A stretch of 53,314 nucleotides of DNA from Bacillota bacterium (lineage in GTDB: Bacteria > Bacillota_I > Bacilli_A > RF39 > UBA660): positions 1-53,314 of the forward strand of contig SVAU01000011.1 of NCBI GenBank assembly GCA_015059245.1. Reading direction: 5' to 3'. Below, piece after piece: positions 17,698-24,535 of the stretch. A program made the position numbers and the translations under genes. Below the pieces are notes generated by a model. The model was not told where the DNA came from and made no database searches. It saw only the letters and a program-made list of their open reading frames with translations. The stretch's first letter is position 1. Every line of letters starts with the position of its first letter.

Positions 17698-18483
17698 ATG
17701 GCAAAAGTTATTTCACTTGTAAATCAAAAGGGTGGAGTTGGTAAAACTACAACTAGTATTAATTTAGCTGCCGCACTTGGTAAAGAAGGTAAAAAAACAT
17801 TACTTATAGATTTAGATCCACAAGGCAATGCCTCTACTGGATTAGGTTTCAATAACGGAGATTTAAAACATGATATATATGATGTATTGACTGGTATATG
17901 TACAATACAAGAAGGAATTATCAAAACAAAATTCAAAAATCTTTCATTAATTCCTTCAACAATCAACTTAGCAGGAGTAGATGTAGAATTCGTAAAACAA
18001 ATGCTTGAAGATCCAGAATTCAGACAAAACGAACAATTAAAAAACAAAATTGCTGAAGTTCAAGAAAAATACGACTACATCATCATTGATTGTCAACCAT
18101 CACTAGGTATTACTACAATGAATGCCCTAGTAGCTAGTAATTCAGTAATAATTCCAGTACAATGTGAATTCTTTGCATTAGAAGGAATAACACAATTACT
18201 AAACTCAATCATAATGGTTCAATCAAACATGAATCCTGAACTAAGAATTGAAGGCGTACTACTAACAATGTTAGATGGAAGAACAAATATAGGATTAGAA
18301 GTAATAGAAGAAGTAAGAAAATACTTCAAAAACAAAGTATTCAATACTATAATTCCAAGACTTGTTAGATTAGTAGAAGCACCAAGTCATGGAAAACCAA
18401 TAAGTGATTATGATCCAACAAGTCGTGCAACATTAGCTTATCAAAATTTAGCAAAGGAAGTGATTAGTCGTAATGGAGAATAA
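17698..18483 (+). CDS. parA: Chromosome-partitioning ATPase ParA/Soj
   Basis: A 261-residue deviant Walker-type ATPase that works with ParB in segregation of the origin region. The P-loop KGGVGKTTT lies at about residues 12-20 (the ParA-specific KGGxxKT), then DLDPQGNASTGLG and the YIIIDCQPSLG Walker B. I start at ATG 17698 behind AAGGTGG, because the longer frame has no ribosome site and begins in the promoter. It overlaps parB by 11 bases. Placement next to parB, mscS, DUF951 and ychF is the conserved origin-proximal order of Bacillota. Confidence 0.95.
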   Translation: MAKVISLVNQKGGVGKTTTSINLAAALGKEGKKTLLIDLDPQGNASTGLGFNNGDLKHDIYDVLTGICTIQEGIIKTKFKNLSLIPSTINLAGVDVEFVKQMLEDPEFRQNEQLKNKIAEVQEKYDYIIIDCQPSLGITTMNALVASNSVIIPVQCEFFALEGITQLLNSIIMVQSNMNPELRIEGVLLTMLDGRTNIGLEVIEEVRKYFKNKVFNTIIPRLVRLVEAPSHGKPISDYDPTSRATLAYQNLAKEVISRNGE

Positions 18484-19360
18484 GAGAAAAGCCTTAGGTA
18501 AAGGACTAGAACAACTATTTTCAAATGAAGTAATAGACTTCGATAATTTCGAAAAGAAAATAGTTAATGAAACTAAAGATAGTGATATCGTTGAAATACC
18601 TCTAACAGAAATTAGAAGTAATCCATATCAACCTAGAAAAGAATTCGATGAACAATCATTAAGAGAATTCGCAGATAGCATCAAAGAACACGGTGTAATT
18701 CAACCTATCATTGTTAAAAAGAGTATAAAAGGTTATGAAATAATCGCTGGTGAAAGAAGAACTAGAGCTTCAAAAATGGCTGGTAAAGAAACAATTCCAG
18801 CTATAATAAGAGACTTTACTGATCAAGAAATGATGGAAATAGCTCTTATTGAAAATATTCAAAGAGAAGATTTAAATCCAATCGAAGAAGCAGAAGCACT
18901 AGCTAAAATAATTGAATCAAACAATATGACTCAAGAAGAAGCGGCTAAAAAGTTTGGTAAAAGTAGAAGCTATATAACTAATATATTAGGACTTCTATCA
19001 TTACCAGAAAAAACAAAAAAATATGTTAGAGAAGGCAAAATCAGCATGGGACATGCTAGAGTACTTAGTAAACTATCTGATACTGATCAAATAAATAAAT
19101 TAGCAGACCTAATTATTGAAGAAGGATTAAGTGTTAGAGAAACAGAAAAACTAACTAGTGCAGAAGATATGCCTAAAAAGAATAAAATAAAAAGGGAACC
19201 AGTATATAATGCAAGACATACAATATACGAAACAATAATGAGAGAAAGAATAGGTACTAAAGTAAAAATTGGTACTAAGAAAATCGAAATTCCATACGCC
19301 TCAGATAATGATCTAGATAGAATTCTTGATATACTGGGAATTAGTATGGATGGTGAATAA
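18473..19360 (+). CDS. parB: Chromosome-partitioning protein ParB/Spo0J
   Basis: A 295-residue CTP-dependent DNA clamp that loads at parS sites and recruits SMC. The N-terminal domain carries the ParB boxes IRSNPYQPRKEFD and the CTPase motif GERRTRAS (box II, about residues 98-105), followed by ENIQREDLNPIEEA. The central helix-turn-helix (EEAAKKFGKSRSYITNILGLL) binds parS. The C-terminal part, about 240-295, is the dimerisation region. It is translationally coupled to parA and to the next gene (TAATG). A parS site was not found in the window by eye. Confidence 0.95.
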   Translation: MENKRKALGKGLEQLFSNEVIDFDNFEKKIVNETKDSDIVEIPLTEIRSNPYQPRKEFDEQSLREFADSIKEHGVIQPIIVKKSIKGYEIIAGERRTRASKMAGKETIPAIIRDFTDQEMMEIALIENIQREDLNPIEEAEALAKIIESNNMTQEEAAKKFGKSRSYITNILGLLSLPEKTKKYVREGKISMGHARVLSKLSDTDQINKLADLIIEEGLSVRETEKLTSAEDMPKKNKIKREPVYNARHTIYETIMRERIGTKVKIGTKKIEIPYASDNDLDRILDILGISMDGE

Positions 19361-20151
19361 TGATAGATATTCTAAAAGGAATACTAAACATTCTTACAAA
19401 AAAAGAAGTATATGGAGTAATAGTAACAATAGCAGTATCATACTTTTTGTATCGTACTGCTACTATCATTCTTAATGAAATAATAAATTACGGGCAAAAT
19501 CATTACGAAAGAAAAAAAAGAAGAACAGTTACTAACCTATTCCAAAATATAATAAAATACATTATACTAATATTTGCTGTTTTAGCAATATTTAGTATTT
19601 ATGGGGTAAATATTGGTGGTATTGTTGCCAGTTTAGGTATTGCAGCTACAATTATTGGTTTAGCACTACAAGATACCTTCAAAGACATAATAAATGGTAT
19701 AAGTATAATTACTGAAAACTATTTTATAGTAGGTGACATAGTCCAATATAAAACATTTACTGGAGAAGTAATAGAATTTGGTTTAAAAAGCACTAAAATA
19801 AAAAGTTCTAGTGGAGAAGTAATGGTGATAGCTAATAGAAATATATTAGAACTAGTTAACTTATCTCAAAAAGAACAAACAGTATCTATAGATATAGCAA
19901 TAGGTCATACTACAGATACAAAACAAGTTGAAAAAGTAATAACAAAGAAAATACTTCCTAAACTTGAAACAATAGCTAATATTAATAAAAATTCTATTGA
20001 ATACAAAGGAGTAAATGAAATAGCTTCAACACACATAAAATATTTAGTACAATTCACTTGTGTACGAGATAAACAAGTGCAAGCCAAAAGAGATGCTAAT
20101 AGAATCATACTAGATGAACTAGCAGCATCAAATATAAGTCCTAAATACTAA
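19360..20151 (+). CDS. Small-conductance mechanosensitive channel, MscS family
   Basis: A 263-residue membrane channel that opens under membrane tension and releases solutes. It has three hydrophobic segments (about residues 15-35, 60-80 and 85-115). The last is the MscS pore helix, IVASLGIAATIIGLALQDT, rich in small residues, followed by the conserved beta-domain DIVQYKTFTGEVIEFGLKSTKI. The start overlaps the parB stop by one base. In Bacillota an MscS gene next to parAB is common (YyaE/YkuT-like neighbours); the position is conserved but has no obvious link to segregation. Confidence 0.92.
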   Translation: MIDILKGILNILTKKEVYGVIVTIAVSYFLYRTATIILNEIINYGQNHYERKKRRTVTNLFQNIIKYIILIFAVLAIFSIYGVNIGGIVASLGIAATIIGLALQDTFKDIINGISIITENYFIVGDIVQYKTFTGEVIEFGLKSTKIKSSSGEVMVIANRNILELVNLSQKEQTVSIDIAIGHTTDTKQVEKVITKKILPKLETIANINKNSIEYKGVNEIASTHIKYLVQFTCVRDKQVQAKRDANRIILDELAASNISPKY

Positions 20152-20170
20152 TAAAATGGAGGAGTAAAAA

Positions 20171-20371
20171 ATGAAAAATAACTACAAATTGGGGGATATT
20201 GTAGAAATGAAAAAACCTCATGCTTGTCAAACCAATAAATGGCAAATAACAAGAATGGGTGTAGATATAAAAATAAAATGTATAAATTGTAATCGTGAAA
20301 TAATGATGGATCGATTAGAATTTGATAAAAAGTTAAAAAAGATAATTGGAGGAAATGATGAACAAGTTTAA
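20171..20371 (+). CDS. DUF951 small zinc-ribbon-like protein
   Basis: A 66-residue protein of the DUF951 family. The family core is seen: YKLGDIVEMKKPHACQTNKW, then WQITRMGVDIKIKCINCNR. Three cysteines and a histidine (HAC and CINC) could bind zinc. The family is encoded next to ychF or the MscS gene in most Bacillota and its function is unknown. Strong GGAGGAG at the proper distance. The end overlaps the start of the next gene by 14 bases. Confidence 0.92.
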   Translation: MKNNYKLGDIVEMKKPHACQTNKWQITRMGVDIKIKCINCNREIMMDRLEFDKKLKKIIGGNDEQV

Positions 20372-21890
20372 AGAAAAAATAACTTTAAACCCCGTTATGA
20401 CCTTCCTTATATTAATACTAATAACAATAGTATTAAGTGGATTCTTAAATTTAATAGGGTTTGAAGCAACCTACAACAAAATAGATACAGTAACTGGTGA
20501 ATACATTGTTACATCAGAAAGCGTAGAATCACTACTTAGCTTAAGAGGTATCAAATATATCTTTACATCTACAGTATCTAACTTTACAGCATTTACCCCT
20601 TTAAGTATGTTGATTATCATACTTATTGGTATAGGTATAATGGAAAAGAGTGGGTTCTTAAAAACAGCATTTACAATATTAACTAAGTTTTGTAAAAAAT
20701 ATACTATAACATTCTGGATAGTGCTATTAAGTGTACTAATGAGTATTACTGGAGATTTAGGATACGTTATAATGATTCCTTTATCAGCGTTACTATTCAG
20801 TTATGGTAGACGAAATCCTCTACTAGGAATTGTATCAGCTTATGCAGGATTAACAGCTGGTAGTGGACTAAATATACTATTTACATCAGTAGATAGCGAA
20901 ATGTTAAAATATACATTAGCAAATGCTAATCGTATAGATCCAAACTACGTATTAACAACTGGTGCATTTATATTAATAATGTCCGTAGCTGTAATACTAG
21001 TATCATTAATAATAACAATCATTACGGAAAGATTTAGTATAAGAAATATAGAAAAATATGAATATAAAGAAGAAAAGAAAGAACTAAGACTTGGTAAAAG
21101 AGAATATAGAGGTCTATTATTCTCAATATCTGCTGGAGTTCTATACTTACTTATATTTATCTATAATATCATTCCTGGATTACCATTCTCAGGAAACTTA
21201 CTAGATTATACACAATCATTCTATATAGACAAACTATTTAGTCATGATTCATTCTTCAGTAATGGATTCGTATTTATAGTAACTATGCTATTTATTATTT
21301 TAGGTCTATTCTATGGAATAGGTGCTAAAACAATAAAGAATAACAACGATTTCTGTGAAGACCTAACACATTCCTTAGATGGAACTGGTAGAACGTTAAT
21401 ACTAATATTCCTAGGTTCAATACTAATCAATGTATTTAAAAAGACTAATATAGGAACAGTATTAACAATAAGTGTAACAAATCTATTAGAAGGTATGTCA
21501 TTAAGTGGAATTCCACTTATAATAGGTTTATTCGTTATAGTTGCATTTGCAACATTCTTTGTTACCAATGCAGCAGCAAAATGGGCTATCATATCAACAG
21601 TAGCAATACCAATGTTTATGAATAATAGTCTAAGCCCAGAATTTGCTCAAACAATAGCAAGATTTGCTGAATGTGCAACAATAGGTTTAACACCATTATT
21701 AGCATACTTCACAATATATATTGCATATTTAGAAAAATATAATCAAAATGAAGAACCAATAAGTTTATTTAGAACATTAAAATATCAAATACCATATAGT
21801 GTATGTGTAGGATTATTCTTACTATTACTAGTAATTGGTTGGTACTTAATTGGATTACCAATAGGTATAAATGGTTATATAGCAACATAA
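20358..21890 (+). CDS. AbgT-family transporter
   Basis: A 510-residue integral membrane protein with about 11-13 hydrophobic segments. AbgT-family proteins take up p-aminobenzoyl-glutamate or export antimetabolites such as sulfonamides. Typical blocks: FTPLSMLIIILIGIGIMEKSG, SITGDLGYVIMIPLSALLF, TAGSGLNILFTSVDSEM, FVTNAAAKWAIISTVAIPMF and ARFAECATIGLTPLLAYF. I chose ATG 20358, four bases after GGAGGA; a TTG at 20346 and an ATG at 20355 are too close to that site. It is inserted between DUF951 and ychF at the end of the parAB operon. Confidence 0.9.
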   Translation: MNKFKEKITLNPVMTFLILILITIVLSGFLNLIGFEATYNKIDTVTGEYIVTSESVESLLSLRGIKYIFTSTVSNFTAFTPLSMLIIILIGIGIMEKSGFLKTAFTILTKFCKKYTITFWIVLLSVLMSITGDLGYVIMIPLSALLFSYGRRNPLLGIVSAYAGLTAGSGLNILFTSVDSEMLKYTLANANRIDPNYVLTTGAFILIMSVAVILVSLIITIITERFSIRNIEKYEYKEEKKELRLGKREYRGLLFSISAGVLYLLIFIYNIIPGLPFSGNLLDYTQSFYIDKLFSHDSFFSNGFVFIVTMLFIILGLFYGIGAKTIKNNNDFCEDLTHSLDGTGRTLILIFLGSILINVFKKTNIGTVLTISVTNLLEGMSLSGIPLIIGLFVIVAFATFFVTNAAAKWAIISTVAIPMFMNNSLSPEFAQTIARFAECATIGLTPLLAYFTIYIAYLEKYNQNEEPISLFRTLKYQIPYSVCVGLFLLLLVIGWYLIGLPIGINGYIAT

Positions 21891-21918
21891 AACAATTGAA
21901 CATTCAATTGTTTTTTTA
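21889..21918 (+). terminator. Rho-independent terminator
   Basis: AACAATTGA pairs with TCAATTGTT, followed by T7. Confidence 0.85.
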
Positions 21919-21924
21919 TATAAT
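21919..21924 (+). promoter_or_regulatory. -10 element for ychF
   Basis: TATAAT lies at the very end of the preceding terminator and 25 bases before the ATG at 21950. Confidence 0.45.
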
Positions 21925-21949
21925 AATCTAGGAATTGAGGTGTATTAAA

Positions 21950-23056
21950 ATGTCATTAAAAGCCGGAATAGTAGGATTACCTAACGTAGGTAAATCAACA
22001 TTATTTAATGCCATAACAAAGAAAAATATATTAGCAGCAAATTATCCATTTGCTACTATTGAACCAAATGTAGGAGTAGTTACAGTACCAGATTACAGAT
22101 TAGACAAACTAACTGAAATGTATAATCCTAAAAAGACAGTACCAACTACATTTGAATTTACAGATATAGCAGGACTAGTAAAAGGAGCATCTAAAGGAGA
22201 AGGGCTAGGTAACAAATTCCTATCTCATATTAGAGAAGTAGATGCAATAGTAGAAGTAGTTAGATGCTTTGAAGATGGAGAAATAACTCACGTAGAAGGA
22301 CAAATAGATCCAATAAGAGATATAGAGATAATCAACACAGAGTTGATTTTAGCGGATTTAGAAATAGTAGAAAACAGAATAAGTAAAATAGAAAAGAAAG
22401 CTGAAACAACTAAAGATAAAGCAGCTGTACTAGAACTTACTGCACTACGTAAATCAAAAGAAGCATTAGAACAAGGTTCAGCTTTACGTAATGTAGAATA
22501 TACAGACGATGAACTAGTATGTATCTCAGGATTCAACTTCATAACACTAAAGAAAATAATATATGCTGCAAACGTAAATGATGAAGATGCAATAGCAGGA
22601 AGCAATAAATATACAGAACAAGTACAAGAATATGCAGATAAAGAAGGATCTAAAGTAATAGTAATGTGTGCTAAATTAGAAAGTGAACTATCTGACTACG
22701 AAGATGAAGAAAGAAAAGCTTTCATGGAAGACTTAGGTCTTAATGCATCAGGTTTAGACCAATTAATAAAAGCAACATATGACTTACTTGGATTAAAAAC
22801 ATTCTTCACATCAGGAGAAGATGAATGTAGAGCTTGGACATTCAAAGATGGAATGAAAGCCCCAGAATGTGCTGGTATTATCCACACAGACTTCCAAAAA
22901 GGCTTCATTAAAGCAGAAATAATGTCATATGAAGACTTAGCTACTCTAGGTAGTGAAAAAGCTGTACAAGAGGCTGGAAAACTACGTTTAGAAGGAAAAG
23001 AATACATTATGAAAGATGGAGACATCTGCTATTTCAGATTTAACGTAACTAAATAG
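21950..23056 (+). CDS. ychF: Ribosome-associated OBG-family ATPase YchF
   Basis: A 368-residue OBG-family P-loop protein that binds ATP rather than GTP and associates with ribosomes. Motifs: G1 GLPNVGKST near residue 8, the YchF-specific NYPFATIEPNVG switch, G3 DIAGLVKGASKGEGLGN, and the altered G4 region that explains ATP preference. The coiled-coil arm (about 130-200) and the C-terminal TGS domain (about 285-365, ending ICYFRFNV) are present. I start at ATG 21950 behind TGAGGTG. Position just before rpsF-ssb-rpsR matches Bacillus. Confidence 0.95.
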   Translation: MSLKAGIVGLPNVGKSTLFNAITKKNILAANYPFATIEPNVGVVTVPDYRLDKLTEMYNPKKTVPTTFEFTDIAGLVKGASKGEGLGNKFLSHIREVDAIVEVVRCFEDGEITHVEGQIDPIRDIEIINTELILADLEIVENRISKIEKKAETTKDKAAVLELTALRKSKEALEQGSALRNVEYTDDELVCISGFNFITLKKIIYAANVNDEDAIAGSNKYTEQVQEYADKEGSKVIVMCAKLESELSDYEDEERKAFMEDLGLNASGLDQLIKATYDLLGLKTFFTSGEDECRAWTFKDGMKAPECAGIIHTDFQKGFIKAEIMSYEDLATLGSEKAVQEAGKLRLEGKEYIMKDGDICYFRFNVTK

Positions 23057-23075
23057 GCTTTTGCCTATTTTTTAT
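23051..23075 (+). terminator. Rho-independent terminator
   Basis: AAATAGGC pairs with GCCTATTT over a four-T loop and overlaps the ychF stop codon. Confidence 0.8.
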
Positions 23076-23103
23076 TTACAACAAGAAACTAATGTGCTAA
23101 AAT
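23075..23103 (+). promoter_or_regulatory. Promoter of rpsF-ssb-rpsR
   Basis: TTTACA and TAAAAT at 17-base spacing, with TG one base before the -10. The -35 overlaps the ychF terminator tail. Confidence 0.65.
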
Positions 23104-23105
23104 AT

Positions 23106-23160
23106 GAGGCGAGTAAGAAATTTACTCCTTGCTTTATACTGGATATAAAGCCGAAAAGAC
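23106..23160 (+). ncRNA. Candidate S6:S18 leader RNA of the rpsF operon
   Basis: The leader folds into two hairpins: GAGTAA with TTACTC (23111-23127) and CTTTATA with TATAAAG (23132-23150). A GGC at 23108-23110 can pair with GCC just after the second hairpin, and a CCG triplet stands at 23151-23153. A conserved CCG beside a hairpin upstream of rpsF is the hallmark of the leader bound by the S6:S18 complex for autoregulation. The match is by eye, without a covariance model. Confidence 0.6.
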
Positions 23161-23179
23161 CATAAGGAGGTGTAACACA

Positions 23180-23470
23180 ATGAACAAATATGAAATGATG
23201 TTTATCGTAAAAGCAACTATGGAAAGCGAAAATGTTAAAGCTACTGCTGAAAACATGAAAAAAGTTGTTACTGATTTAAAAGGTAACGTAGTTGAGTACA
23301 AAGAACTTGGCGAAAAGAAATTAGCTTATCCAATCAAGAAAGAACTTAATGGATATTACTTCGTAATGCAATTCGAAGCTGCTAAAGACGTAGAATCTGA
23401 AGTAAGCCGTAAAGCTGGACTTGATGAAAACATTTTAAGACATTTAATTGTTAGATTAGATGAGGAGTAA
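23180..23470 (+). CDS. rpsF: 30S ribosomal protein S6
   Basis: A 96-residue ribosomal protein that sits with S18 on the 30S platform. The family pattern is clear: KYEMMFIVKATM at the N-terminus, then LGEKKLAYPIKKELNGYYFVMQFEA, and the LRHLIVRLDE ending. I start at ATG 23180 behind AAGGAGGTG; an upstream in-frame ATG at 23129 lies in the structured leader and has no ribosome site. First gene of the conserved rpsF-ssb-rpsR operon. Confidence 0.97.
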   Translation: MNKYEMMFIVKATMESENVKATAENMKKVVTDLKGNVVEYKELGEKKLAYPIKKELNGYYFVMQFEAAKDVESEVSRKAGLDENILRHLIVRLDEE

Positions 23471-23478
23471 GATGAATT

Positions 23479-23922
23479 ATGAATAAAGCTATAATTATCG
23501 GAAGATTAACAAGAGATCCAGAAATGCGTACAACTGCAAGTGGAATCAACTCAACAAGTTTTACAGTAGCAGTATCTCGTAACTACGCTAACCAAAATGG
23601 CGAAAGAGAAACTGATTTTATCAATTGTGTAGCTTGGAGAAAACAAGCAGAAAATATTTCTAAATATTGTACAAAAGGTACACAAGTAGCTGTTGAAGGA
23701 AGAATCCAAACTAGAAGTTATGACGCACAAGATGGAACAAAAAGATATGTAACTGAAATAATTGCAGATAATGTAACTTTCCTTGGTGGAAAAGGTGCTA
23801 CTGCAAGCGACAATAATTTCGTAGGTGGCGGAAACGATATAGTTACTACAGACATTAGTGAAGATCCATTCAAAGATTTTGCTAGTGAAGTAGCACTAAG
23901 TGATGACGACCTACCATTCTAA
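23479..23922 (+). CDS. ssb: Single-stranded DNA-binding protein
   Basis: A 147-residue SSB. The OB-fold occupies residues 1-105: NKAIIIGRLTRDPEMRTT, FINCVAWRKQAENISKYC, GTQVAVEGRIQTRSYD. The tail ends in DDDLPF, the acidic tip that recruits replication and repair proteins. The linker is shorter than in many SSBs. Middle gene of the rpsF operon, nine bases after rpsF. Confidence 0.97.
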   Translation: MNKAIIIGRLTRDPEMRTTASGINSTSFTVAVSRNYANQNGERETDFINCVAWRKQAENISKYCTKGTQVAVEGRIQTRSYDAQDGTKRYVTEIIADNVTFLGGKGATASDNNFVGGGNDIVTTDISEDPFKDFASEVALSDDDLPF

Positions 23923-23940
23923 TAAAGGAGGATTTAAATC

Positions 23941-24156
23941 ATGGCTGAATTTTATCGTAAAAAGAAGAAAATATGCCAAATGTGTGCTGGTAAAAGTGTA
24001 GACTACAAAGATGTTATGATTGTTTCTAAATATGTTAATGAAAAAGGAAAAATCATGCCTCGTAGAATGACTGGTGCATGTGCAAAACATCAAAGACATA
24101 TAGCTCAACAAATTAAATGGGCTAGATACATGGCATTACTTCCATACGTTAAGTAA
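23941..24156 (+). CDS. rpsR: 30S ribosomal protein S18
   Basis: A 71-residue S18 with the family core [25 protein letters not shown] and the C-terminal [21 protein letters not shown]. It keeps Cys12-x-x-Cys15 plus a Cys and His before the core, so it is the zinc-binding (C+) form of S18. Preceded by AAAGGAGG. A terminator follows, closing the operon. Confidence 0.97.
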   Translation: MAEFYRKKKKICQMCAGKSVDYKDVMIVSKYVNEKGKIMPRRMTGACAKHQRHIAQQIKWARYMALLPYVK

Positions 24157-24162
24157 TAAACT

Positions 24163-24188
24163 AATACTCAGAAATGAGTATTTTTTTA
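24163..24188 (+). terminator. Rho-independent terminator
   Basis: AATACTCA pairs with TGAGTATT over a GAAA loop, followed by T. Confidence 0.9.
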
Positions 24189-24210
24189 TGTGTAAATTAT
24201 AACAAAAGTA

Positions 24211-24219
24211 TGATACTAT
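24211..24219 (+). promoter_or_regulatory. Extended -10 promoter of the type VII locus
   Basis: TGATACTAT, with a weak -35 (TGTAAA) 17 bases upstream, precedes the small helical gene. Confidence 0.5.
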
Positions 24220-24247
24220 TTATATAGTACGAGAGTGAGTGATTGTT

Positions 24248-24532
24248 ATGATAAATCTATCAGAATGTAACAAAAGAGCAGATGAAATAGACAACTGTGT
24301 TTATAGACTTCAAAAGAACCTTAGTAACTATGAAGAAGCTCTTTTTTATGTTAAGAAAAACGATACAGTAATCACAACAATATTTACAGATCATATAAAA
24401 ACAGAAATAGACAAATTAGAAGACATTATTAGTACATTAAAACAAATGTCAAAAAGAATAAGGGAAACAGCAAGAGAGATATATCAAGCCGAATTAAAAG
24501 CTCAAGAAGAAGCAAAGAAAAGTGAGAACTAG
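24248..24532 (+). CDS. Small helical protein, likely partner or chaperone of the type VII substrate
   Basis: A 94-residue, all-helical, coiled-coil protein with no WXG motif and no signal peptide. Its size, helicity and position directly before a large type VII substrate-like gene (three bases apart) resemble the small helical partners (DUF5082-like or LXG-associated proteins) that pair with LXG toxins and form the export signal. I prefer ATG 24248 with GAGTGAT upstream to the GTG at 24239. The C-terminus is Lys/Glu-rich. The role is inferred from context; sequence alone does not assign it. Confidence 0.6.
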   Translation: MINLSECNKRADEIDNCVYRLQKNLSNYEEALFYVKKNDTVITTIFTDHIKTEIDKLEDIISTLKQMSKRIRETAREIYQAELKAQEEAKKSEN

Positions 24533-24535
24533 CCT

